A stretch of DNA of 64,000 nt, from positions 1 through 64,000 of the forward strand of contig CAVZPD010000021.1 of the NCBI GenBank assembly GCA_963777045.1. Reading direction: 5' to 3'. Origin of the DNA: JAPSGM01 sp963777045. GTDB lineage: Bacteria; Chloroflexota; Limnocylindria; QHBO01. Under the pieces are notes generated by a model. The model made no database searches. It had not been told where the DNA came from and was given only the letters and a program-made list of their open reading frames with translations. The position numbers and the translations under genes were made by a program. Of the stretch, positions 51,185 through 59,044 are shown piece after piece. The first letter of the stretch is position 1, and each line of letters begins with the position of its first letter.

Positions 51185-51718
51185 CTAGAGCGCGGCGCAC
51201 TCGCCGATCTTCTGGCCGTAGACGACGTTCGGGGCGCCGCCGTCGAGCGGGTTGATCTGCGCGACGGGCAGATTGCCGTGGCAGATCAGGTTGCCGCCGA
51301 TGGTCTGCGGGATGACCGGCCCGCCGAAGCCCGACAGGTCGGAGCCCATCACCTCGGTCGAGTCGAAGAACGTGCCCGGCCCATCCGGGTTCGACCAGCT
51401 GCGGTTGTTGGTGATCACCGCGTTGCCGTCGATCGTGTTGCGGATCACGCCGAACCACCCGCCGCTCCAGCCGCTGATGACCAGGTTGCCGTGGATGACG
51501 TTGTCCTTGACGGGGAAGTTGCGGAAATCTTCGGCCGAGGTGCTCAGCACGCCTCCACCATGCGAGACCAGGTTGCCGCCAATGGTGACGGCGCCGACCT
51601 GCATCGCCAGCGGCTGGTTCGCGATGATGCTGCCGCCCACGGTGTCGGGTCCCAGCGTTCCTTCGGGTGCGTTCCAGCGGCCGTCTCCACCATTTGACAT
51701 GCAAGTCAGCACTTGCAT
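51185..51718 (-). CDS. Beta-repeat protein, probably 5'-truncated
   Basis: 177 residues. Repeated short strands with GGN turns (DTVGGSIIANQPLAMQVGAV, TIGGNLVSHGGGVLST, TIDGNAVITNNRSW, TIGGNLICHGNLPVAQI) suggest a beta-solenoid, perhaps extracellular. Related hypothetical proteins carry a signal peptide and more N-terminal sequence; here the frame begins within the ArsR promoter and has none. So the gene may have lost its 5' end. Confidence 0.6.
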   Translation of the reverse strand: MQVLTCMSNGGDGRWNAPEGTLGPDTVGGSIIANQPLAMQVGAVTIGGNLVSHGGGVLSTSAEDFRNFPVKDNVIHGNLVISGWSGGWFGVIRNTIDGNAVITNNRSWSNPDGPGTFFDSTEVMGSDLSGFGGPVIPQTIGGNLICHGNLPVAQINPLDGGAPNVVYGQKIGECAAL

Positions 51719-51723
51719 ATCAT
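51694..51723 (+). promoter_or_regulatory. ArsR promoter and operator
   Basis: TTGACA (51694-51699) and TATCAT (51718-51723) with an 18-bp spacer that is itself a perfect palindrome, TGCAAGT-N4-ACTTGCA (51700-51717). The -10 ends six bases before the GTG at 51730, so the mRNA is leaderless. Binding of ArsR here would block its own promoter. Confidence 0.75.
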
Positions 51724-51729
51724 GCGGCC

Positions 51730-52011
51730 GTGGGTGACCTCTACAAGGCGCTCGCGGACCAGACGCGGCGCACGATCCTCGACGAGCTGACCGATCGCGA
51801 CGGGCAGACCCTGTTCGAGATCTGCACGCGGCTGGCGATGAAGCACGGCATCGGCGCGTCCAGGCAGGCCATCTCGCAGCACCTCGAGGTGCTGGAAGAG
51901 GCTGGGCTCGTGAGCACGCGTCGGGACGGCCGCTACAAGTTCCACTACATCGACGCGTCGCCGCTCCGCGAGATCGGAGAGCGGTGGCCGCAGGCGGAAA
52001 GAGGCGGGTAG
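51730..52011 (+). CDS. ArsR-family transcriptional regulator
   Basis: 93 residues, GTG start. DLYKALADQTRRTILDELTD, GASRQAISQHLEVLEEAGLV (recognition helix) and RRDGRYKFHYIDASPLREI are the ArsR winged helix of the type linked with glyoxalase genes. No metal-binding Cys pair. Two bases before the next gene; autoregulated through the palindrome in its promoter. Confidence 0.9.
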   Translation: MGDLYKALADQTRRTILDELTDRDGQTLFEICTRLAMKHGIGASRQAISQHLEVLEEAGLVSTRRDGRYKFHYIDASPLREIGERWPQAERGG

Positions 52012-52013
52012 GC

Positions 52014-52406
52014 ATGAGGATCTACATCACCAGCGTGTTCGTCGACGACCAGGCCAAGGCGCTGGAGTTCTACACCGATGTCCTCGGTTTCGTGAAGAAG
52101 AACGACATCCCCCTCGGCGGCCCCGCCCGCTGGCTCACGGTGGTGTCGCCCGACGACCAGGACGGCACGGAGCTTCTGTTGGAGCCCGACTCGCATCCTG
52201 CCGTCGGTCCCTACAAGACGGCGCTGGTCGCCGATGGCATTCCCGCGGCCTCCTTCGCGGTGACCGACGTCGCCGCCGAGTTCGATCGGCTCCGTGCGAA
52301 GGGCGTCACCTTCGTGCAGCAGCCCACGACCGTGGGGCCAGTGACGACGGCCGTGTTCGACGACACACGCGGGAATCTGATCCAGATCGTGGCCCAGGGT
52401 GGCTAG
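52014..52406 (+). CDS. VOC-family (glyoxalase-like) protein
   Basis: 130 residues: MRIYITSVFVDDQAKALEFY, TDVLGFVKKNDIPLGG, ELLLEPDSHPAVGPYKTAL and FDDTRGNLIQIVAQ. It lacks the usual first His (VDDQ) but keeps the late Glu-like Gln. Co-transcribed with the ArsR regulator, a frequent pairing. Substrate unknown. Confidence 0.9.
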   Translation: MRIYITSVFVDDQAKALEFYTDVLGFVKKNDIPLGGPARWLTVVSPDDQDGTELLLEPDSHPAVGPYKTALVADGIPAASFAVTDVAAEFDRLRAKGVTFVQQPTTVGPVTTAVFDDTRGNLIQIVAQGG

Positions 52407-53127
52407 GGCCGTTCAGCGCCCAGGCTGTCGCGGCGACAGCTCGTCGAACAGTTGCAGGCGGCGATTCGAGCGCCGTCGTCGAGGTCCGTCGCGGCTGCCA
52501 GGTGGCCAGGCGGCCTGTGCCCTGCTGACGCACTCCAGATGACGATGACGCCGGTGCGGTTGGAACGCTGTCGTTGCATCGAGACCGGGCGGCTGACCCT
52601 GCGCCTCCGGGACGAGGGAGGTCGCCCGGTATGCCGCGGCGCTGGCAGCGAGCAGGACCAGACTGTCGTCCCACGGATGCGCTGAGACGGCGAGGACGCC
52701 GGCGGAGCCGACAAGCGAGAGTCGGCACGGTAGAGCTCGCGACTGTCGTCGGCTGAAGGAGACGAAATCGGCTGGACGCGGCGCAGGTAGTCGGCGTGCG
52801 CCTGGACGAACCCGATGTCGCCTACGATCTCCCTCGGCGCTTCCATCGGGCGCGGGTATGGCCAGCTGCACGGCGCGACTCCGGGCTGCGGCGCCGCAAC
52901 CGTCCGCCCGCGTTTCCATGCAACGCTCGGCCCTGGAACGATGGCGTCTCATCGCGTACTCGAGAGACCGCGGTATGCGCATGGACCACACCCCAGCATG
53001 TCGACGGCGCGATGGCGCTACCGGCGCGTGACGTCGGGCGAACGTGACTCGATGCAGCTCGGCGGCGCGCTCGACCCGACCCCGCTGGCATCGCTGCTGG
53101 CAGCTGAATGCAGCGCCCGCCAGGTTG
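52407..53127. other. Stretch without recognisable gene
   Basis: No frame on either strand gives a recognisable protein or a plausible start with ribosome site. Composition is like the surroundings. Given the decayed acetyltransferase gene that follows, this is probably eroded coding sequence. Confidence 0.5.
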
Positions 53128-53630
53128 CGGACTGAACTGCGAGCCCCGCAGTCCGATCGCCGACAGGCTTCACGCTGGGCGGCAATTGGTGCCGATCCGC
53201 GGGCCTGCGCGAGCGGCCCTCGGACATCGTTGCCCGTTAGGAAGCCGAGGGGCTGCTCGCGCGGCTGGCGCGATCACTGGCAGCGCACGGTTCGGTATTG
53301 GGTTGTGGTAGCGCGCGACCGATCCTGCGACACCGATCGGATTCTGCGGATGAAGTCGATCCCTTCACGAGCGCCATGTGCTCAACCTCTTCTACCGGCT
53401 CGATCCATCGGCGTGGGGCAACGGCGTGGCGAGCGAAGCCGCTACCGCCGTGGTGGCGTGGGCGCGCAGGTCGCATCCGGGTATCGCGATCGGCGCCCGC
53501 GTGCGGCCGGCAAGCAGCCTCCTCATCGCGTGGCCGTACGAGTCGGATGCGACGGAGCCCGGAGCTCGACACGAACGGCGTGGAGGCTCGACCGGTCAGC
53601 CGCGAACGGGTCCACCTGAGCGCGCGCGAT
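53128..53630 (+). pseudogene. Decayed GNAT acetyltransferase
   Basis: Pieces in shifting frames line up with a GNAT protein: a LRTE start and WAAIGADPRA; EAEGLLARLARSLAAHG; FGIGLW-stop-RATDPATPIGFCG-stop; HVLNLFYRLDPSAWGNGVAS and EAATAVVAWARRSHPGIAIG; and PELDTNGVEARPVSRERVHL. At least two in-frame stops and three frame changes are present. That is too many for sequencing error, so the gene is dead. Confidence 0.75.
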
Positions 53631-53737
53631 CCGGGCAAAAGCAGTGGGTCGAACTTGATACTGGCGCAAGTGTCCGTGCTGCCCATCGGGCGAGGCGAAG
53701 AACAGGAAGAGGCGCTCCCTGGTCCATAATGGTCGGA

Positions 53738-54424
53738 CTATGCCTTGGCCTCGGCGGAGAGGTCCCTGTCCTGCATCTCCCACGCGTGGTCGAGGTTGTG
53801 GAAAGCGGTATGCCGGATGAGGAACGGCAGGTTCCAGTTCCGCATGCGCTTGGTGGTCTCGCCGGCGTTGTAGGCGCGGATCGCCGCCACGTACCGCTCC
53901 CGGTACTCGCGCAGCCCATCCCCGCTGCGCGGCGCCCCTTCGTCCGGCACCTGGATGCCAACCCGCTTGGCGAAGTCCAGGCTCTCGACGCGGATGACGT
54001 GGCCGATGATCTCGTCGCGCTCACGCCCTCCGCCGCGCGGCCCCTTGCGCAGCTCCGGCGAGACCCGGCTGGCAACGTCATCGAAGAACGCCCAGCAGGC
54101 CTGCAGCAGGGTGAGCGCTCGTTCCAGCTCCGCGTCGCCAATGGGCTCCTGCTCGGCTGCTGCCGGCGCGAACGAGATGCCCCAGAAGTCGGTCGAAGGG
54201 GTCCCGACCTTGTCCTCCACGACCTCGAGCGGGCCGGCGGCGGCGAACTCGTTCGCCTGGCCGGCAAGGGCGGCGACCGGCGCGTAGCGTTCCCGGTACG
54301 CCTCCAGCGTCTCCAGCGCCTCCTCGACGGTCTTCGCGCCGCGGCTCCATCCCGGCCAGTCCAGGCTGAGGGCAACGGCGCGCTTGCCCTTTGGTCCGCG
54401 GTCGATCACGGTGCGCACTGCCAT
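53738..54424 (-). CDS. DinB-like conserved protein, paralog 2
   Basis: 228 residues, same layout as the protein at 25215-25907: DRGPKGKRAVALSLDWPGWS, PSTDFWGISFAPAAAEQEPI, RKGPRGGGRERDEIIGHVIR, and final FLIRHTAFHNLDHAWEMQDR with conserved His and Asp. Likely metal-binding helical bundle. CAGAAT six bases before ATG suggests a leaderless mRNA. Substrate unknown. Confidence 0.75.
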   Translation of the reverse strand: MAVRTVIDRGPKGKRAVALSLDWPGWSRGAKTVEEALETLEAYRERYAPVAALAGQANEFAAAGPLEVVEDKVGTPSTDFWGISFAPAAAEQEPIGDAELERALTLLQACWAFFDDVASRVSPELRKGPRGGGRERDEIIGHVIRVESLDFAKRVGIQVPDEGAPRSGDGLREYRERYVAAIRAYNAGETTKRMRNWNLPFLIRHTAFHNLDHAWEMQDRDLSAEAKA

Positions 54425-54453
54425 GCCGTCATTCTGGCACCGATCGTCCGCTC

Positions 54454-54459
54454 TAGAAT
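54454..54459 (+). promoter_or_regulatory. -10 element of a leaderless gene
   Basis: TAGAAT six bases before the ATG at 54466. Confidence 0.45.
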
Positions 54460-54465
54460 CGGCCG

Positions 54466-55803
54466 ATGCTCCTTCCCGAGACCAAACGCGCGCTGCTCCA
54501 TCGGCTGGCTGTCGCTCAGCGCGAGGGGCGCGCGCCGTCCATGGCTGGAGCCGTGGTGCGCGGTGGGGAGCGGGCCTGGTCGCATGCCATCGAGACCACC
54601 ACCGACACGCAGTTCCGCATCGGCTCGCTGACCAAGACCTTCGTGGCCGTGCTGGTCATGCGCCTGCGCGATGAGGGGCAGCTGGCGCTGGACGACCCGC
54701 TCGAAAGGCACCTGCCCGATGCGCCGGTCACCGGCGTCTCCATCGCCCAGCTGCTGACCCATACCGCGGGGCTGGCAAGCGAAACGCCCGAGCCCTGGTG
54801 GGAGAGGACGCCGGGGGAGCTGCGGCCAGACCTGGCGGACATCGTGGATCCCGTACTCAAGCATCGGCCCGGTTGGCGTTTCCACTACTCGAACCCCGGC
54901 TTCGGGCTGCTGGGCGGCCTCGTCGAGGAGCTGCGCGGCGCACCCTGGGCGGAGGTGCTGCAGCGCGAGGTCCTCGACCCGCTGGAGATGGCACGCACCT
55001 CGTTCCTGCCCCAGGAGCCACATGCCCGCGGCTTTGCGGTCCATCCCTGGGCCGACGCCGCCATGCCCGAGGTCGTGCACGAGGTTGGCCGCATGGCCCC
55101 GGCCGGGCAGCTGTGGTCGACGGTCGAGGACCTGTGCCGGTTCGCCAACCTGCTTGCCGCCGGAGCCGATGAGGTCCTCTCAGCCGATACCGTCGCCGAG
55201 ATGCGCGAACCGCGCTCGGCACCCGAGAGCGACGGCTGGGAGTCGAGCTATGGTCTGGGAATGCAGCTGCTTCGGACCCCGAAGCGCATGCTGGCCGGGC
55301 ACACCGGCTCGATGCCCGGATTCCTGTGCGCGCTGTGGGTCAGCGTGGACGACGACGCTGCCGCGGTGGTCCTGGCCAACACGACTTCGGGCGTGGCGGT
55401 GGGCGGAGTGGCGGCCGACCTGGTGGACATCGTGGCTGACCGCGAGCCGCGCATTCCCGAACCATGGCATCCGCTCGCCGAGCTCGAGGAGTCGCTCCTC
55501 GGGCTGGTCGGCCCGTGGTTCTGGGGACCGTCCGGCTTCTCTCTCAAGCTCGAGGCAGATCGCCACTTCAGGCTCTCCGCCCTGTCCGGCAAGAGCAGCC
55601 GCGACGCGCGCTTCCGTCCCGCGGACCACGGCACCTGGATCGGGCTCAACGGCTACTTCGCCGGCGAGACGCTGCGGCCGGTGCGTGACGACGAAGGCCG
55701 CGTCACCCACCTGGACATCGGCTCGTTCGTCTTCACCCGTGAGCCGTACGGCCCCGATGCGCCGATTCCCGGCGGCGTCGACCCCGATGGCTGGGGCGCC
55801 TGA
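54466..55803 (+). CDS. Serine hydrolase, class C beta-lactamase / D-alanyl-D-alanine carboxypeptidase fold
   Basis: 445 residues. Catalytic motifs: SxxK in FRIGSLTKTFVAV (~residue 50), YxN in FHYSNPGFGLLGGL and HxG in AGHTGSMPGF. A C-terminal ~110-residue domain (WFWGPSGFSLKLEADRHFRL) follows, as in many esterase-type members. No signal peptide, so a cytoplasmic esterase or peptidase is likelier than an antibiotic-degrading lactamase. Confidence 0.92.
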   Translation: MLLPETKRALLHRLAVAQREGRAPSMAGAVVRGGERAWSHAIETTTDTQFRIGSLTKTFVAVLVMRLRDEGQLALDDPLERHLPDAPVTGVSIAQLLTHTAGLASETPEPWWERTPGELRPDLADIVDPVLKHRPGWRFHYSNPGFGLLGGLVEELRGAPWAEVLQREVLDPLEMARTSFLPQEPHARGFAVHPWADAAMPEVVHEVGRMAPAGQLWSTVEDLCRFANLLAAGADEVLSADTVAEMREPRSAPESDGWESSYGLGMQLLRTPKRMLAGHTGSMPGFLCALWVSVDDDAAAVVLANTTSGVAVGGVAADLVDIVADREPRIPEPWHPLAELEESLLGLVGPWFWGPSGFSLKLEADRHFRLSALSGKSSRDARFRPADHGTWIGLNGYFAGETLRPVRDDEGRVTHLDIGSFVFTREPYGPDAPIPGGVDPDGWGA

Positions 55804-55804
55804 C

Positions 55805-55960
55805 TCAGCTCTTTCGGCTGGATGCCTGGTCGTCTACCCCGTTGAAGAAGTAGTACGGGTGATGCCCGATACAGCTCGACGATGGTGAGCCTGTCGCCGT
55901 CGGCGACCCGGTGGCGGGGCAGACGGATGCAAATGGTCGGCACGGGCCGGACGTACGCGG
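55805..55960 (-). pseudogene. 3' fragment of a broken gene
   Basis: The minus strand reads CIRLPRHRVADGDRLTIVEL YR in one frame and, after a one-base slip near 55862, HHPYYFFNGVDDQASSRKS and a stop. The upstream part is replaced by the hairpin array. No family recognised. Confidence 0.4.
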
Positions 55961-55963
55961 GGC

Positions 55964-56156
55964 CGTTGCGGTAGGCGCAACGAACGTCGCGGGACGAGCC
56001 GGTGTGCGCACTTCCTGCGCGATTCGTTGCGGTAGACGCAACGAAAGCCACGGAAACGACGCCTCGCGCGGGATTCGTTGTACTGGGCGCATCGAAAGCC
56101 GCCGGGGCACGCCGACGGCGCTCCTTCCTGCGCGGTTCGTTGCACGCGGCGCAACG
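55964..56156. repeat. Four-copy hairpin array
   Basis: Palindromes CGTTGCG-N5-CGCAACG occur as copy 1 (55964-55982), copy 2 (56023-56045, extended to a perfect 9-5-9 TTCGTTGCG/CGCAACGAA), copy 3 (56074-56096, one mismatch) and copy 4 (56136-56156, CGTTGC/GCAACG). Copies are 51-62 bp apart, and a CTTCCTGCGCG-like sequence precedes copies 2 and 4. The spacers differ and no cas gene is near. No gene is evident in 55961-56296 apart from this. Confidence 0.75.
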
Positions 56157-56296
56157 CCAGACACCGAAACGACGAACCTGGGGGTCAACCCAGGGGGGGC
56201 AGCTCCACGTATTCGCACGTCGGCGGAAGTGCAGTTTGCAAACGCGACGTGGCTATGATCCAGGCGCCCGCAAACGCACGGCACGAAGGAGGCAGC

Positions 56297-56638
56297 ATGG
56301 CGACCTCGCTCAGCCGCCGAGCTCGATGGGCACGGCGCCGGCAGCGTCGCATGCAGCGGGCGAACAACGACCTGACCGATGCGCAGTGGGCTGACCTCAC
56401 CGCCGCCTGGGGCGGATGCGCCTACTGCGGGATGGCCGCGGTGCCGCTCCAGCGCGACTGCGTCCTGCCGCTCTCGATGGGCGGTCGCTACACGCTCGAC
56501 AACGTGGTACCGGCCTGCCGATCCTGCAACGCCAGCAAGTCGAACGGCGAGGTGACGCGCTGGCTGCGCCGCAAGCATCTCGATGAGCGGCGATTCCTGC
56601 TGCGCCACCTGGAGATCGTCGGTAGCGTCGGCTCCTGA
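56297..56638 (+). CDS. Small HNH endonuclease
   Basis: 113 residues, AAGGAGG seven bases upstream. HNH with zinc Cys: GGCAYCGMAAVPLQRDCVLP, LSMGGRYTLDNVVPACRSCN, ASKSN. The usual DHxxP/H first position reads RDCVLPLS, so one catalytic His may be replaced. The N-terminus is highly basic (RRARWARRRQRRMQR), suited to nucleic-acid binding. Located just behind the hairpin array. Confidence 0.8.
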   Translation: MATSLSRRARWARRRQRRMQRANNDLTDAQWADLTAAWGGCAYCGMAAVPLQRDCVLPLSMGGRYTLDNVVPACRSCNASKSNGEVTRWLRRKHLDERRFLLRHLEIVGSVGS

Positions 56639-56673
56639 CGCCATGGCGTCGCGCAGCCCGCCGCGCCGGGTCG

Positions 56674-57618
56674 TCAGCCGGCGAGGCGCGCCATGATCGG
56701 CTCGAAGGCGGGGAGCTGCGTGGCGTCGAGCGTGATGTAGCTGATCCCCAGCCGCTCGCGCCGGGCGCGGAGCGTGTCGACCATCTCGTCGATGTCGCCC
56801 ACCAGGTAGTGCGGACTCCTGGGCATCTCCTCCTCGCTGACGCCGCGCGCCCGCTGCGGGGGAGGATCGGTGCGCGTGTGGAACGTCGGGTCGGTCTCCC
56901 AGATGGCGATGCTGATCTCCAGCTGCGCCCAGCGGTCGCCCGCGGCCTCGCGAATCCAGCCGACCTTGCGCTCCACGGCGGCCTCGGTGATGTCCTCGAG
57001 ATCCAGGCCGCCGTCAGGCTTCGACCGCGGATCGATCCCGATGATGTTCGCCTCCCGAGCGGCGAACGCCAGCAGCTTCGGTCCGCCACCTCCCACCAGG
57101 AAGGGTGGATGTGGCCGCTGGACCGAGGTCGGCAGGTTCGCCTGGTGGATGTCGGGGTAGGCGTCATCGGCCCGGTGGTCGATTCGTCCCTCGCTCAACG
57201 CCTGGCGGAGCATCGCCAGCGAGGCGCGCATGCGGCGCATGCGCGCGCCGGGTGGATCGAAGGGCAGTCCCGCGGACTCCAGTTCCGGCCGGTTCCAGCC
57301 GGCACCCAGGCCGATCTCGAGCCGTCCATCGGTCATGGCGTCCGCCGTCGCCAGCTCCTGCGCCAGGACGGTCGGATGCCGCAGCTCGTTGTTGAGGACC
57401 AGCGTGCCGATGCGCAGGCTCGTCGCCTGCGCGGCTGCCACCAGGCGCGAGAGTGCGCCCCAGGCGCCCAGGTGATCGAAGGCCAGCAGGACCGATGCGC
57501 CCGCCGCCTCCGCGCGCCGGGCGATCTCGAGCACCTCGTCACGCGAGCCCACCGTTCCCGGGATGGCGACGCCGAAGCGGAACGGTCGCTGTTCCGGCGG
57601 CGTGGTGGCTGGGCTCAC
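56674..57618 (-). CDS. LLM-class (F420-type) oxidoreductase
   Basis: 314 residues from the GTG at 57618. RFGVAIPGTVGSRDEVLEIA, TDGRLEIGLGAGWNRPELES, GLPFDPPGARMRRMRASLAM and HPPFLVGGGGPKLLAFAARE are typical of the F420-dependent LLM branch. A longer frame extends upstream but lacks homology. Substrate unknown. Confidence 0.88.
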   Translation of the reverse strand: MSPATTPPEQRPFRFGVAIPGTVGSRDEVLEIARRAEAAGASVLLAFDHLGAWGALSRLVAAAQATSLRIGTLVLNNELRHPTVLAQELATADAMTDGRLEIGLGAGWNRPELESAGLPFDPPGARMRRMRASLAMLRQALSEGRIDHRADDAYPDIHQANLPTSVQRPHPPFLVGGGGPKLLAFAAREANIIGIDPRSKPDGGLDLEDITEAAVERKVGWIREAAGDRWAQLEISIAIWETDPTFHTRTDPPPQRARGVSEEEMPRSPHYLVGDIDEMVDTLRARRERLGISYITLDATQLPAFEPIMARLAG

Positions 57619-57685
57619 GCGGAACAGTCCTCCGGACGGCCGCCGACGGCCGGAGGCCTGGTTCGGCCACTGGGTGATGGGGTGG

Positions 57686-58912
57686 TCAATCGCCCGCCCT
57701 GCCGCGCAGGAGGACAGTCTGCTGGTCGTTGGCGGAACCGCTCCTGGCGATGACGAGCAGCAGCCCATCCAGCTCTGCAATGTGGCCGGTGACGGAGTCG
57801 ACGGAGGGTATGGTCTCCCGCGTCCAGGTGAGGCCGTCCGCGCTGAGCCAGATCCCGCCGCCGGCGTCCGCCGCCGTGAGCACCACCGAATCACCGGCGT
57901 GCGCGAGACCCACGCAATCGCCATCGGGGGACGAGGTCGCACCCGCGGCCGTCCACGACGATCCATCCTCTGTCGTCCAGGCTCCGAGATCACCGCTGTC
58001 GGTCGTGCCGGCAACGGCGAACCCTCCGTCCGGGATGGTCGCCACGCCACAGGCGATGGAGAGGCCGTCCGGGGGCGCTACCTCTTGCCACGTGACTGCG
58101 TCGCCAGAGCGCCAGGCGACAGGGTGACTGGGCCACTCGTCCTGTGGCGCGTCCGTGGCCCGTGCCGACCCGCCGACGGCGAGAACCGAGCGGGCACCCA
58201 CCGCCACGTGCAGGGCCGGGATCGTCTCCTCCGAGGTGGACTGCACCGCGCTCTGCTGCCAGCTTGTCCCGGCGGTCCAGGTCCAGAGACTGTAGCCCGC
58301 GGCGATCAGCCCGGTTGCATGGGCGGCCACGAGCGTGCGGTCGAGCGTCGCCAGGTCGGTGACCGTGCCGTACTGGTAGAACTCGTTGTCCGACTCGATG
58401 AACTCCCACGAGGCGCCGTTAGTGGATCGCCACCCGACGGGACGGTAGAAGTCGTTCGGGCCCCAGAACGTCCCGATCGAGAAGAGCGTGTCGCCCAGTG
58501 CCGTCATGGAACCCATCGACGTGCCGTCGTAGAGATCGGGGCCGAAGTCGTTCACCAGCTCTTCGATGAAGGCGGGATCCGGAACGGGATGCCGCTCCCA
58601 GGCGACGCCATCGGTTGATGTCCATGAGGCGAGGCCGTCCTGGTCCCTGCCCACGGCCACGAAGCTTCCGGAATGGGTGGTGAGGCCCTGGATCTCACCG
58701 GGGAAGGGCTCGGCCGACCAGGAGAGGCTCGACGTGGAACCCGGGGTTGAGGACGGAACGGGACTCGGTTGCGACGCCGATGCGGTGGCAACCGGCTCAG
58801 TCGGCGTCGCGCCCTGAGAGGGGCTGGTGGGCGGCGTCGCGCTCGCACTGCACGCGGCCACGATGAGGGCCACAGTGAAGGTGGCTGCCGAGTTCCGCGT
58901 GCGCAACAGCAT
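57686..58912 (-). CDS. Lipoprotein with BNR/sialidase-like beta-propeller repeats
   Basis: 408 residues. Lipoprotein signal (TFTVALIVAACSAS). A Ser/Thr/Pro linker precedes about six repeats with the WxSxDGxxW theme (ASWTSTDGVAWERH, VGWRSTNGASWEFI, AWRSGDAVTWQEV, AWTTEDGSSWTAAG, IWLSADGLTWTRE). Extracellular; ligand unknown. TACAAT lies six bases before ATG: leaderless. Confidence 0.85.
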   Translation of the reverse strand: MLLRTRNSAATFTVALIVAACSASATPPTSPSQGATPTEPVATASASQPSPVPSSTPGSTSSLSWSAEPFPGEIQGLTTHSGSFVAVGRDQDGLASWTSTDGVAWERHPVPDPAFIEELVNDFGPDLYDGTSMGSMTALGDTLFSIGTFWGPNDFYRPVGWRSTNGASWEFIESDNEFYQYGTVTDLATLDRTLVAAHATGLIAAGYSLWTWTAGTSWQQSAVQSTSEETIPALHVAVGARSVLAVGGSARATDAPQDEWPSHPVAWRSGDAVTWQEVAPPDGLSIACGVATIPDGGFAVAGTTDSGDLGAWTTEDGSSWTAAGATSSPDGDCVGLAHAGDSVVLTAADAGGGIWLSADGLTWTRETIPSVDSVTGHIAELDGLLLVIARSGSANDQQTVLLRGRAGD

Positions 58913-58918
58913 GCGCCG

Positions 58919-58924
58919 ATTGTA
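58919..58924 (-). promoter_or_regulatory. -10 element of a leaderless gene
   Basis: TACAAT on the minus strand, six bases before the lipoprotein ATG at 58912. Confidence 0.45.
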
Positions 58925-59044
58925 CGAGCCGCCGCGCGTTCGACCCTCCCCAGGATGGACGATGCACCATGGGAAGATCGGTGCAAGCGTGGGCGCAGCC
59001 ACGCCTTCGAGAGGCTATCGCTGCGTCGACGATGTCGACGACGG

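Noticed and set aside
55964..56156. CRISPR array
   Set aside because: The repeats are imperfect short palindromes with variable spacing and no cas genes nearby.
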